Assembly (NCBI GenBank): GCA_030645235.1
Contig: JAUSMV010000008.1
Coordinates: forward strand, 62,001 to 126,000
DNA length: 64,000 bases
DNA from: Parvibaculum sp.
Lineage (GTDB): Bacteria > Pseudomonadota > Alphaproteobacteria > Parvibaculales > Parvibaculaceae
Direction of reading: 5' to 3'
Of this stretch, positions 52,032 to 60,332 are shown in pieces; position 1 is the first letter of the stretch; the number at the start of each line of letters is the position of its first letter. The position numbers and the translations under genes were made by a program. The notes beneath the pieces are model-generated. The model was not told the DNA's origin and made no database searches. It saw only the letters and a list, made by a program, of their open reading frames with translations.

Positions 52032-52736
52032 TTATGTCCTTTTAGGTTTTTTGGCGGATTGAAGTTCAATGGTCTTGGGCGCGAATAGCAGCTCCACATA
52101 GCGCGTGAGGTGATCGATGCTCTCGGCGGCAACCGCCGCGCCGCCCCGCGCCTTGGCGAGAATGAAAGCGCCCTGCAACACAGCCTGCGTGTGCAGCGCC
52201 AGCGACTTCGCCGTCCAATCGCCGCGCACGCCGCGCGCGCGCATCGCCGCATCGATGTCAGCTTCAAGCGTCGCGGCATGACCGCAAATGCTGCGCGCAC
52301 AGGCCTCGCGAATGGAGGGCGAGGTCTCGTAAACCTCCTGCACCATCGTGCCGACGAGACAGGAAAAATCAGGCACGCCGCCCTGCAGCAGAGACCGGCG
52401 CAAAGCGATATAGCCGAGCACGCGCTCCAGCGGATCGGCATGATCGTGATAAGACGAGGCGGCAAACATCGCAGCGGTTATCTCAGACCAATGATCGGCC
52501 GCCGCCACGCCGAACTCATCCTTGCTCTTAAAGTGATGGAAGAAAGCACCCTTGGTCACGCCCGCCGCCGCGCACAACTCATCCACCGTCGCCGCCGCAT
52601 AACCCTTGGCGCGGATCACAGACAGACCGGCCTCCAACAGCTTCACCCGCGCATCCGGCCTCGCGGGCGCGCTCGCAGCGGTCGGTTTTGCAGCAGTCTT
52701 TTTTGCGGCAGTCGGTTTTACAGCAGCCTTGGCCAT
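52032..52736 (-). CDS. TetR family transcriptional regulator
   Basis: 234 residues. After a basic Lys/Ala-rich N-terminal arm (AVKPTAAKKTAAKPTAAS), the HTH domain runs ARVKLLEAGLSVIRAKGYAA and VTKGAFFHHFKSKDEFGV, where FFHHF is the usual recognition-helix sequence. The C-terminal ligand domain is helical. It is transcribed first in an operon with SRPBCC and GST genes. A palindromic operator 24 bases upstream overlaps its own promoter, so it very probably represses itself and its neighbours. The start has GGGAGG 6 bases upstream. Confidence 0.92.
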   Translation of the reverse strand: MAKAAVKPTAAKKTAAKPTAASAPARPDARVKLLEAGLSVIRAKGYAAATVDELCAAAGVTKGAFFHHFKSKDEFGVAAADHWSEITAAMFAASSYHDHADPLERVLGYIALRRSLLQGGVPDFSCLVGTMVQEVYETSPSIREACARSICGHAATLEADIDAAMRARGVRGDWTAKSLALHTQAVLQGAFILAKARGGAAVAAESIDHLTRYVELLFAPKTIELQSAKKPKRT

Positions 52737-52758
52737 GCCAATCCTCCCTGAGGATTGC

Positions 52759-52787
52759 TACATACCAACTGGTTTGTATGTCGTCAA
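52759..52787 (-). promoter_or_regulatory. TetR promoter with overlapping operator palindrome
   Basis: On the minus strand TTGACG (52787-52782, a good -35 box) is separated by 17 bases from TATGTA (52764-52759, a weaker -10 box). The 22-bp palindrome ACATACcAACtgGTTtGTATGT at 52760-52781 fills the spacer and covers most of the -10 box; 9 of its 11 base pairs are complementary. This is exactly where a TetR dimer would block RNA polymerase. It is 24 bases from the TetR start codon. Confidence 0.8.
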
Positions 52788-53228
52788 GAGGGGCGGAATT
52801 TGGCTGGTTTCGAGGGGGCATCACCCTCCACCATCAATCGTCGCAATGATGCGTGCATTTCATGTCTGCTGAACCGATAGCGGTTTATTTTCGCCTGACG
52901 GAGCCTGGGTAGTTTCCGACCCTTCTGCTCAGCACGAAAATTCGGAAGCATGGCAATAGAGCGGACGAGTGGCAGACTCTAAGTGGAAATGCTCTTTTCA
53001 CGCCCGCGAAAAGAGCAAATTATGATCCGCGAGATTGCCCCACGCAGCCCAACACTCCCAGAAATCGCTTTAATTTTGTGTATGTAGGTTGCATAGACAA
53101 AACCTTACCACTCTTCGCTGAGTGCCGTGGGGGATATGAGTCCGGGGCCTGAGTTGCGCAGGCGCACGCGATGACATGAGCCGGTAGCGGTAGCCTCTAT
53201 TCAGGCGATGAGTGTGGAGTGATAGACA
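52788..53228. other. Intergenic region before the CheB-type gene
   Basis: About 440 bases of mixed, less GC-rich sequence between the TetR promoter and the CheB-type gene. No convincing open frame, repeat or RNA gene is visible, and no clear promoter box could be assigned. It must contain the promoter of the plus-strand CheB-type gene. Confidence 0.45.
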
Positions 53229-53816
53229 ATGACGACTAAGAGTAGCGTCAAAGACTTTCCCATCGTGTGCGTCGGTGGCTCGGCGGGCGGTCTTGACGCT
53301 TACATTCGGCTATTGAAGCACCTGCCCACCGATATGGGTGTCGCCATCGTTATTGTCAGTCATCAGAGGACGCTGGCGACAATGCTCCATCGCATTCTCC
53401 CGTCCTACACGAAGATGCCGGTCGAACTCATTACAGATAAACGGCGTATTCGGCCAAATCATGTGTTCGTTATTCCCGCCCACCGCGACTTGCATGTCTT
53501 GGACGGAAAATTTCGTCTGAAACCGATTTCAAAACCAAGAGGCTGGCCGGATGTAATCACTGTCTGTCTGCGCTCCCTGACCGAGCATTGGCCCGGGAAA
53601 CTCATCGCCGTCATTGTCTCCGGCTATGATGGCGATGGGGCAGCAGCGTTGTGTGGCATAAGAGACGTTGGCGGCACGACGATTGCGCAGAAACTTGATA
53701 CAGCGGCACAGCCCGACATGCCCGAGAGCGCAATAGAAAGCGGGTGTATAGATTTTATTCTGCCACCGGAGGAAATTGCACAAAAAATTGTACAGATTGT
53801 GCATGGCGACAACTAA
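53229..53816 (+). CDS. Orphan CheB-type protein-glutamate methylesterase domain
   Basis: 195 residues, only the CheB methylesterase catalytic domain with no receiver. The catalytic Ser is in GGSAGG (Ser 18), a His in IVSHQRT (His 45), and the Asp in VSGYDGDGAAA (Asp 136). The active-site loop PESAIESGCIDFILPP near the end is also typical. Stand-alone CheB domains demethylate or deamidate chemoreceptors, or regulate other sensory pathways. No chemotaxis gene is nearby. Base composition is lower in GC than the surrounding genes, suggesting a different origin. Confidence 0.9.
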   Translation: MTTKSSVKDFPIVCVGGSAGGLDAYIRLLKHLPTDMGVAIVIVSHQRTLATMLHRILPSYTKMPVELITDKRRIRPNHVFVIPAHRDLHVLDGKFRLKPISKPRGWPDVITVCLRSLTEHWPGKLIAVIVSGYDGDGAAALCGIRDVGGTTIAQKLDTAAQPDMPESAIESGCIDFILPPEEIAQKIVQIVHGDN

Positions 53817-53873
53817 CTGCGAGGGTGCAACCTTGTCAGGCATCATCGGCGACAACAACCATCGTCCCCCCAA

Positions 53874-53903
53874 CAAAAAAGGACGGAGAAAAAATCCCCG
53901 CCC
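53874..53903 (-). terminator. Probable terminator of the SDR gene at 53936
   Basis: On the minus strand GGGCGGGG pairs with CTCCGTCC (two G-U pairs) over a loop of A and T bases and is followed by TTTTTTG. It lies 33 bases past the stop of the SDR gene, as expected for its transcript end. Confidence 0.72.
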
Positions 53904-53935
53904 TCTCCTCATCCAAAATCCGAAAACCAAAAAAA

Positions 53936-54739
53936 TCAGCTCGCCGTCATCCCCCCGTCGATCACAAGCTCCGCACCCGTCATATAGCGCGACTCTTCAC
54001 TCGCCAAAAACACGATACCATTGGCGATGTCGCTGGGCAGGCCCGCATAGCCGATGGGCGTGCCCTGACCGATCAGTTGCGGGTCGAGCGTGTTGGCGCC
54101 CGCCGCAATCGCGGGCATCTGGATCGCGCCCATGCCGTTTTGCGGCATCTTCTGCCAGATCGACGTGTCGATAATGCCGGGATGGACGGAGTTCACCCGC
54201 ACGTTCATTTTCGCCTGCGCACATTCAAGCGCTGCCGCCTTGGTGAAGAGCCTGACCGCGCCCTTGCTCGCGCAATAGCCCGCAAGCCCCGCCGCGCCCT
54301 GCAATCCGGCCACGGACGAAATATTGATGACCGAGCCGCCGCCCGACGCCGCGATCAGCGGCACGCCGTGTTTGACGCCGAAGAACACGCCATCGACATT
54401 GATCGACATTTGCCGCTGCCAGTCTTTGTACTCCATCGTGAAAATATCAGCGGCAATGGCAATGCCCGCATTGTTGACGAGAATGTGGAGTTCTTTTTCA
54501 TGGGCCTTCACATCACCGATCACAGCCGCCCAGCGCGCTTCGTCCGCCACATCCTGCGTCAGCGCGCGCGCCTTGCCGCCCGCTTTCGTGATCAGCGCCA
54601 CCGTCTCGGCGTTCCCCGCCGTGTCCACATCGGTGGCGACCACTGTTGCGCCTTCGGCGGCCAACGCAATCGCCGCGCCGCGCCCGATGCCGCTGCCGGC
54701 CCCCGTCACCAAAGCCACTTTTCCGCTGACCCGTCCCAT
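53936..54739 (-). CDS. Short-chain dehydrogenase/reductase (cyclohexanol-dehydrogenase-like)
   Basis: 267 residues from ATG 54739, with GGGAG 6 bases upstream. TGAGSGIG at 12-19, NNAG, ISSVAGLQGAAG, and YCASK (Tyr 155, Lys 159) are all intact, so it should be an active NAD(P)-dependent alcohol dehydrogenase. A long segment after the active site (PGIIDTSIWQKMPQNGMGAI) resembles 3-alpha-hydroxysteroid and cyclohexanol dehydrogenase types. It is divergent from a TetR regulator. Confidence 0.92.
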   Translation of the reverse strand: MGRVSGKVALVTGAGSGIGRGAAIALAAEGATVVATDVDTAGNAETVALITKAGGKARALTQDVADEARWAAVIGDVKAHEKELHILVNNAGIAIAADIFTMEYKDWQRQMSINVDGVFFGVKHGVPLIAASGGGSVINISSVAGLQGAAGLAGYCASKGAVRLFTKAAALECAQAKMNVRVNSVHPGIIDTSIWQKMPQNGMGAIQMPAIAAGANTLDPQLIGQGTPIGYAGLPSDIANGIVFLASEESRYMTGAELVIDGGMTAS

Positions 54740-54814
54740 GTTTCGCTCCCTGAAATGTTTTGCCCGCCGGGTCTTCCCGATCAGGATTTGTTTGATTGCC
54801 TCCATTTTTAGGGT

Positions 54815-54835
54815 ATTGCCCCTAGGGAAGGCAAT
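54815..54835. repeat. Interrupted dyad in the SDR/TetR divergent region
   Basis: ATTGCC and GGCAAT are separated by nine bases within the 190-base divergent region. A CCCTAGGG palindrome overlaps it with a different centre. It is a candidate operator for the TetR protein at 54930, but the arms are short, so chance is possible. Confidence 0.4.
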
Positions 54836-54929
54836 GCTTTTGGACGCCCTGAAAATGGCCGCTTTCAGGGCCTTTTGGACAGGTCCGCCGCCACGCGGTA
54901 GAAGTCAGGGCATCAGATTAAAGAAGAAC

Positions 54930-55643
54930 TTGGCAATAAATGGACTTCGGTCTATTTTTCTTATCGAAGATAAAGGAGCCCCCCTGAGGCTTGCCGAAGG
55001 GGCCGACACAAGGAAGAGCGCCATTAGCACCATCGACCCCGCCGAAGATGTCCTGAGCGGCACAAGGCGCGCCCGCAAAAAGGAACGCACGCGACGCGAG
55101 ATCTATCGCACCGCGATGAACCTCTTTGCCGAGAGCGGCTATGACGGCGTGACGATCGAAGACATTTGCCGCAACGCTTCCGTCGCCAAGGCGACGTTCT
55201 TTTTGCATTTCGAAAACAAAGCCGCACTCCTCAAAGACTTCAACGACGAGATCACAACCGCGCTGGTCGAGCGCCTCGCAGGCCATGACGGCACGGCGGA
55301 AGAACAGCTCGTGCTGCTCCTGACCGCCTTCCGCGAGGCATGGGAATTGAACGCGCCCGTCATGCAGAAAATGCTGCGCGAATTTATCGACGAGCCGACC
55401 GCGCTTGCCAAAGCCGCTGCCGTCAATGAAAGCGTTGTCGATCTCGTGACGCAGATCGTGCGCCGCGGTCAGGACAAGGGCGAGCTGCGCTCAGGCATCG
55501 CGCCGGAGCTTGCCGCCATTGCCATTGTCTCCACCTGGAGCGCCATTGCCGCCTGGTGGACCGAACATTCCGACATGGTGACAGATACAGCAAGCCTCCA
55601 GATCATCGACATCACACTCAACGGCCTCAGGACCAGACCATGA
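54930..55643 (+). CDS. TetR family transcriptional regulator
   Basis: About 237 residues from a TTG at 54930. The HTH domain is clear: RARKKERTRREIYRTAMNLF, then TIEDICRNASVAKATFFLHF with FFLHF as the recognition helix. The C-terminal ligand domain is helical and ends TLNGLRTRP. The start is unclear: no ATG lies in frame before the domain, and the only good site (AAGGAG) precedes a CTG at 54984. It lies 76 bases before the luciferase-type monooxygenase and is divergent from the SDR, so it probably controls one or both. Confidence 0.85.
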   Translation: MAINGLRSIFLIEDKGAPLRLAEGADTRKSAISTIDPAEDVLSGTRRARKKERTRREIYRTAMNLFAESGYDGVTIEDICRNASVAKATFFLHFENKAALLKDFNDEITTALVERLAGHDGTAEEQLVLLLTAFREAWELNAPVMQKMLREFIDEPTALAKAAAVNESVVDLVTQIVRRGQDKGELRSGIAPELAAIAIVSTWSAIAAWWTEHSDMVTDTASLQIIDITLNGLRTRP

Positions 55644-55719
55644 AGCCCGAACAAGAAACTCAAATCGCAAACCCCAATCACTTCAAAAATTAAACGAAAC
55701 AAATCCAAGGGAGAAATAA

Positions 55720-56937
55720 ATGTCAGGAACCAAAATGCGCTTCGGCGCTTTCATCGCGCCCTTCCATCCGCTCGATGAAAACCCGACGCTGGCGCTTGAG
55801 CGCGACATCGAACTCGTCCAGCACATGGACAAGCTCGGCTATGATGAAGCCTGGATCGGCGAGCATCACTCCGCCGGTTACGAGCTCATCGCCTCACCCG
55901 AACTTTTCATCGCCACGGTGGCCGAGCGCACCAAGCACATCAAACTCGGCACGGGCGTCTCCTCGCTGCCCTATCATCACCCGCTGATGCTGGCTGACCG
56001 CATCAACCAGCTCGATCACATCACGCGCGGCCGCGTCATGTTCGGCGTCGGCCCCGGCGCTCTGCCGTCCGACGCGTTCATGATGGGCATCGAAGTCGCC
56101 AAACAGCGCGACATGATGGATGAAGCGCTCGACGCGATCATCCCGCTCCTGCGCGGTGAAACCGTCACCATGAAGACCGACTGGTTCACACTGAACAATG
56201 CCCGCCTGCAAATGACGCCTTACTCGCGTCCCCATGTGGACATCGCGGTCGCCTCTCAGGTCTCGCCGACAGGCGCGAACGCCGCCGGTCGCCACGGCGT
56301 CGGCCTTCTCTCCATCGGCGCGACATCTGCCGGTGGTTTCAACGCACTCGCCACCAACTGGGCGATCTGCGCTGACACAGCCAAAGACAATGGCAAGACC
56401 ATCGACCGCAACAACTGGCGTCTCGTCGGCCCCGTCCACATTGCCGAGACACGCGAAAAGGCCCGCGAGAACGTCCGCTTCGGTCTCGAAAAATGGCTCT
56501 ATTATTTCCGTGAAGTGGCAGCCCTCCCGCTCGCCCCGACCGACGGCACCGATCCCGTGGACGCGCTCATCGCCTCCGGCATGGCCGTCATCGGCACACC
56601 CGACGATGCCATCGCGCAGATCAGCCGCCTGCAGGAACAGTCCGGCGGCTTCGGCGCTTTCTTGCAGATGGGTCACAACTGGGCCGATTTTGAAAACACG
56701 AAAAAGTCATATGAGATGATGGCGCGTTACGTGTTCCCGAAATTCCAGGACCTGAACTCCGCCCGCGAAGAATCGCTCGACTGGGCCAAGACCAACCGCG
56801 AGACCTTCATGGGTCAGGCGATGATGGCGGTCGGCACACGCGTCGCCCAGCACATCGAGAAAAAGGGCACCGAAAACATCCGCCCCGAAATCCTCGCCGC
56901 CATGGGCCTCGGCAAAAAAGACGACGCGGCAGAGTAA
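55720..56937 (+). CDS. LLM-class flavin-dependent monooxygenase
   Basis: 405 residues of the bacterial-luciferase TIM-barrel family. Features include RFGAFIAPFHPLDENPTLAL, DEAWIGEHHSAGYELIASPE (the typical Glu-His-His), KLGTGVSSLPYHHPLMLADR and a phosphate-binding PSDAFMMG-containing segment. Such enzymes hydroxylate or desulfonate substrates with reduced flavin from a separate reductase, which is not encoded nearby. A strong site (AAGGGAGA) is present. The TetR gene upstream may regulate it. Confidence 0.93.
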   Translation: MSGTKMRFGAFIAPFHPLDENPTLALERDIELVQHMDKLGYDEAWIGEHHSAGYELIASPELFIATVAERTKHIKLGTGVSSLPYHHPLMLADRINQLDHITRGRVMFGVGPGALPSDAFMMGIEVAKQRDMMDEALDAIIPLLRGETVTMKTDWFTLNNARLQMTPYSRPHVDIAVASQVSPTGANAAGRHGVGLLSIGATSAGGFNALATNWAICADTAKDNGKTIDRNNWRLVGPVHIAETREKARENVRFGLEKWLYYFREVAALPLAPTDGTDPVDALIASGMAVIGTPDDAIAQISRLQEQSGGFGAFLQMGHNWADFENTKKSYEMMARYVFPKFQDLNSAREESLDWAKTNRETFMGQAMMAVGTRVAQHIEKKGTENIRPEILAAMGLGKKDDAAE

Positions 56938-56939
56938 AG

Positions 56940-56993
56940 TCCTCTCCCCTCTGTAAAGTCCTCTCCCTCTGGGAGAGGGTTGGGTGAGGGTCT
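56940..56993. repeat. REP-like CTCTCCC element with internal direct and inverted repeat
   Basis: TAAAGTCCTCTCCC occurs twice in a row, and the second copy extends into CTCTCCCTCTGGGAGAGG, a small inverted repeat. This CTCTCC-CT-GGGAGAGG-TTGGGTGAGGG type is a familiar dispersed intergenic element in proteobacteria. It sits between the monooxygenase stop and the terminator at 57020. Confidence 0.75.
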
Positions 56994-57019
56994 TCCTTCC
57001 TTACTCACTTATCAAAAAC

Positions 57020-57052
57020 AAAAAGGCGGCTCCCACGAGCCGCCTTTTCTTT
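57020..57052. terminator. Bidirectional intrinsic terminator between convergent genes
   Basis: AAAAGGCGGCTC and GAGCCGCCTTTT form a strong stem over CCAC with A and T runs on both sides, so it can stop transcripts from the monooxygenase (plus) and the acyl-CoA synthetase (minus). Confidence 0.9.
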
Positions 57053-57065
57053 TACCGATACAAAC

Positions 57066-58865
57066 TCAGAGCTTGAACGCGCCCGAACAAATCTGTTCAT
57101 GCAGATCCTTCGTCAGCGGCACAAATTTTCTCTCCGACGGTGAGTTGAAATAGACAGGCTCCTTGATCGCATTGAGATCAATGCCCTCTTTCACCAAATC
57201 CACTTTGCGATGCTTGAACGTACCCGTCACTTCCATCTCATGGCCGAGACGGATGAAAATGGGCCGCGCATAGTCGGGCAGTTCCTTGGTGATATGCTGA
57301 TGCAGCTTGTCGAGATCGAGGCCCGGATCGCTGACAATCGCCGCCATGCCCGCGCGCCCGTCCGTGCCGGGGATCGTGACGCCATAGACATTGGCTTCCT
57401 TGACACCGGGAAACACAGAGACCGCTTCCGACACTTCATTGGTTGAAACGTTTTCGCCCTTCCAGCGGAACGTATCGCCGATCCGGTCCACGAAATAGAA
57501 ATAGCCGAGCTTGTCCTGCCGCAAAAGATCGCCGGTGCGAAACCACTGATCGCCCTTCTCGAACACATCACGCAGGATTTTCTTTTCGGTCTCTTCTTTT
57601 TTGGCATAGCCGTCAAAGCGGCCTGTCGGCGTATTGGGATCGGTGGAAATCTTGCCCAGCGCCTCGCCCGCTTCACCCGGTTCGCATTTGATGCAAAGCC
57701 CATCCGCCCCGCGCACCACCTGCTCGGTCTCGGTATTGAATTTGACGATTTCCACGTTGAATTTCTTTTTCGCCCAGCTCGGAATGCGCCCTACAGCGCC
57801 CACCGTGCCGTCATAATTCAACAGCGCCACATTGCCTTCGGTCGCGCCGTAAAATTCTAAAACGCGCGGAATGTTGAAACGCTTTTGAAAGGCCGGCCAG
57901 ATTTCAGGCCGCAAACCGTTACCGACGCCGAGACGCAATTTATGTTTGCGCTCTTTGGGATTTTCGTCAGCATTCAGGAGATAACGGCAGAGCTCGCCGA
58001 TATATTGAAACAGCGTCGCATTATACTTCGTGCAATCGGTGAAAAACTCACGCGCCGAGAATTTGCGCCGGATGATCACCGCACCGCCCACCGTCAGCAC
58101 CGACCCGACCGCGCAAACGCCGCCCGCCGAATGGTACAAAGGCAACACGCAATACATACGGTCTTTTTCCGTGGCATTGGTCGCCGCCGCAAAGCCGCCC
58201 ATCATGGTCAGCACACGCACATGCGGCAGGCGCGCGGCTTTAGGGTTGCCCGTCGTGCCGGACGTATAGATGTAAAGCGCCTCATCATTGATCGTGACGT
58301 CCTTGCGCGTATCAGCCGGCAGAGGCTCTGTGGAGAACAGGGCCAGAAGCATGTCGAGATTTTCCATGCCCTGAATGGCCGCGCCCGTCGCCCAGAATTT
58401 CATCGGACGTTCCAGATGACCTTCCGTCGTCGGAATACTGTCGGCAAGCTCCGCGCCGAGGATCACATGCGTGGCCCCGGAAATATTGAGACTATGGGCG
58501 AGCGGTCCTTTGACGAGATTGGTATTGATAAGGGCTGCCGCCGCACCGGCTTTCAAAACGCCGAGCCAGGCGATGAGGTATTCCGGCCGGTTCTCCATCA
58601 TCAGCGCAACGGTGTGGCCTTTGCCCAAGCCTTGCGCCAAAGCCCAGCGCGCATAGCGGTTGGCCTCTTCGTCAAGTTCGCGATAGGTGAGTTTGCGGTC
58701 TTCAAAATAGATCGCGATATTATTGGGCTTTGTCTTCGCAAAGCCCTCAATCATGTCGGGATAGGTGAGCTTCGGATTGTCATAAATGGCCGAGAGTTTC
58801 TTCAGCGAGCGCAAAGCCGCCCGCAAATAAAGAACCTCATTGCCGATCCGCTTGAACAATCCCAT
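57066..58865 (-). CDS. FATP-type long-chain acyl-CoA synthetase
   Basis: 599 residues, AMP-forming. The P-loop YIYTSGTTGNPKAARLPHVR lacks the usual Gly after the Lys, as in fatty acid transport protein homologues, and the Thr-Glu adenylate pair is in VLEFYGATEGNVALLNYDGT. C-terminal GDLLRQDKLGYFYFVDRIGD, TFRWKGENVSTNEVSEAVSV and FKHRKVDLVKEG are as in FATP. The family activates long and very-long-chain fatty acids during uptake. Strong site (GGGGAGGG) before the ATG. It stands alone between convergent and divergent neighbours. Confidence 0.92.
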   Translation of the reverse strand: MGLFKRIGNEVLYLRAALRSLKKLSAIYDNPKLTYPDMIEGFAKTKPNNIAIYFEDRKLTYRELDEEANRYARWALAQGLGKGHTVALMMENRPEYLIAWLGVLKAGAAAALINTNLVKGPLAHSLNISGATHVILGAELADSIPTTEGHLERPMKFWATGAAIQGMENLDMLLALFSTEPLPADTRKDVTINDEALYIYTSGTTGNPKAARLPHVRVLTMMGGFAAATNATEKDRMYCVLPLYHSAGGVCAVGSVLTVGGAVIIRRKFSAREFFTDCTKYNATLFQYIGELCRYLLNADENPKERKHKLRLGVGNGLRPEIWPAFQKRFNIPRVLEFYGATEGNVALLNYDGTVGAVGRIPSWAKKKFNVEIVKFNTETEQVVRGADGLCIKCEPGEAGEALGKISTDPNTPTGRFDGYAKKEETEKKILRDVFEKGDQWFRTGDLLRQDKLGYFYFVDRIGDTFRWKGENVSTNEVSEAVSVFPGVKEANVYGVTIPGTDGRAGMAAIVSDPGLDLDKLHQHITKELPDYARPIFIRLGHEMEVTGTFKHRKVDLVKEGIDLNAIKEPVYFNSPSERKFVPLTKDLHEQICSGAFKL

Positions 58866-59017
58866 CGATAACCCTCCCCGGTCATGCGCCTTTTTTAATA
58901 AAGGCTCTCATGTTTATGCAGGCCAAGCCCCCCTTACGTCAAGAAACTCCCAAACCTTCTAAAACGTCAGGCAATCAGGTCTTTTGCACACCCGAAAATC
59001 ATGGCAGCTTGCCGCCC

Positions 59018-59302
59018 ATGACTTCTGAAACAGAACCCACCCCCGAACTCATTCTTGATGTAATGGGCCAGCAATGCCCGCTACCGGTGCTGCGCGCCAA
59101 AAAGCGCCTGGCCAATCTGGAGCCGGGCGAATTGCTGCGCGTCTTCGTCACCGATCCGGTGAGCCGCATCGACATGCCGCATTTCTGCACAGAATCCGGC
59201 CACACACTTGTCGAGACGCGCGACCGCGGCACATGGATCGAATTCCTGATCCGCCGCGCCCCCCTTATCAAAACAACAGAGACCATCAATCCAACCGAAT
59301 AA
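59018..59302 (+). CDS. TusA-family sulfur carrier protein
   Basis: 94 residues from ATG 59018. The conserved ELILDVMGQQCPLPVLRAKK holds the catalytic Cys (position 20) in CPLP, followed by MPHFCTESGHTLVETR-type strands. The family relays sulfur for tRNA thiolation and cofactor synthesis. No clear ribosome-binding site precedes the ATG, though a frame extending to 58910 has no recognisable sequence before it. It converges with the GNAT gene, with 3 bases between the stops. Confidence 0.9.
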   Translation: MTSETEPTPELILDVMGQQCPLPVLRAKKRLANLEPGELLRVFVTDPVSRIDMPHFCTESGHTLVETRDRGTWIEFLIRRAPLIKTTETINPTE

Positions 59303-59305
59303 ATG

Positions 59306-59881
59306 TCAGGAAAAGTCTTCGGCCAGAATGGCGTAGAGATATTCGTCGCGCCAATGGCCGTGAATGATTTTTGAGCCGCGAAACGCCCCCTCGCGCCGCA
59401 TACCGAGCCGCTCCATCACGCGGGCCGACGCCTTATTGCGCTGATCGCAATGAGCGACAATGCGCTGCAATCCAAGCTCGTTGAACCCCGCATCAAGCAG
59501 TGCGCGCGTCGCTTCGGTGGCCAGACCAAAGCCCCAATAATCCGGATGCAGCGTATAGCCGATTTCGCCGGTGAGATTGTCGCGGTCAATGATGCGCACG
59601 CCCGCCCCGCCGATCACTTCGCGCTTGGGTTTCAGCGTAACGGCGACGTCAAAAATCTCGCGCGGGCGCATCCGCTGATCATCGATAAAACCTTCGATCG
59701 CCTGCTTGCTTTGAGCGAGCGAATTGGGACCCCAGACGAGATAGCGCGCCACCTCTTCCAATGAGGAATAGGCATGCACGGCCTTGAGGTCGCTCTTTTT
59801 GAAATCGCGCAGAATAAGACGCGGCGTTTCAATCGGCAGCTCGATTTGTGGTGCGGCCGGCGCGCGTCCCCGCAGGTTCAT
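59306..59881 (-). CDS. GNAT family N-acetyltransferase (RimJ-like)
   Basis: 191 residues. The GNAT core is visible: IETPRLILRDFKKSDLKAVH at the start, IDRDNLTGEIGYTLHPDYWG in the centre, GLATEATRALLDAGFNELGL for the acetyl-CoA-binding helix, and RMVERLGMRREG-type sequence near the end (ASARVMERLGMRREGAFRGS). This subgroup (Acetyltransf_3) acetylates ribosomal proteins or small molecules. It overlaps the ArsC-type gene by 4 bases (ATGA), so it is translationally coupled. Confidence 0.93.
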   Translation of the reverse strand: MNLRGRAPAAPQIELPIETPRLILRDFKKSDLKAVHAYSSLEEVARYLVWGPNSLAQSKQAIEGFIDDQRMRPREIFDVAVTLKPKREVIGGAGVRIIDRDNLTGEIGYTLHPDYWGFGLATEATRALLDAGFNELGLQRIVAHCDQRNKASARVMERLGMRREGAFRGSKIIHGHWRDEYLYAILAEDFS

Positions 59882-60246
59882 TTGAGCCCCGCTTTCAGCG
59901 CTTTCATTTGCGGCTCTTTGAAACCCGAAATGATCGTGGCATCGCTGACAAAGACAGGCCGCTTGATAAGCGCGGGATGTTCCACCATCAGCGCAATGGC
60001 CCCCGCTTCCGAAAGGGGCGCTTCGGTGAGATCGCCTTTGACCTCATCGCCGAGCGAGCGCCATGTCGTGCTCGCTTTGTTGAGCAACTTGTCGGCGCCC
60101 ACCGCTTTCACAAAGCGCGTGACATCGGCCTTACTCACACCTTCGGTTTTGAAATCGACAAAGCGATGCGCGATTTTTTCGGCCTTGAGCCATGTCAGGG
60201 CTTTGCGGCAGGTATCACAGTTTTTCAAGCCATAGACCGTAATCAC
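59878..60246 (-). CDS. ArsC/Spx-family thioredoxin-fold protein
   Basis: 122 residues from GTG 60246, with GGGGGG 7 bases upstream. The motif MITVYGLKNCDTCRKAL has the CxxC (Cys 10, Cys 13), FVDFKTEGVSKADVTRFV and a later HPALIKRPVFVSDATIISGF. It belongs to the Spx/YffB-type ArsC family and not the true arsenate reductases, which lack the second Cys of CxxC. A redox regulatory or sulfur-transfer role is more likely than arsenic resistance, as no ars genes are near. It is coupled to the GNAT gene. Confidence 0.88.
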   Translation of the reverse strand: MITVYGLKNCDTCRKALTWLKAEKIAHRFVDFKTEGVSKADVTRFVKAVGADKLLNKASTTWRSLGDEVKGDLTEAPLSEAGAIALMVEHPALIKRPVFVSDATIISGFKEPQMKALKAGLK

Positions 60247-60332
60247 TGCAAAGCCCCCCGAAATGCAAATGTCCCGACGCAAGGCATCGGGACATTCAAC
60301 ATAACGGATAGAGGGGTGAAATGCGAAGCGCC

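Noticed and set aside
53744-54811. A 355-residue plus-strand frame running through the SDR at 53936
   Set aside because: The SDR on the minus strand has all family motifs, and this frame has an Arg/His-rich shadow composition.
57885-58871. A 328-residue plus-strand frame opposite the FATP-type synthetase
   Set aside because: The synthetase motifs on the minus strand are intact; this is a long shadow caused by the GC bias.
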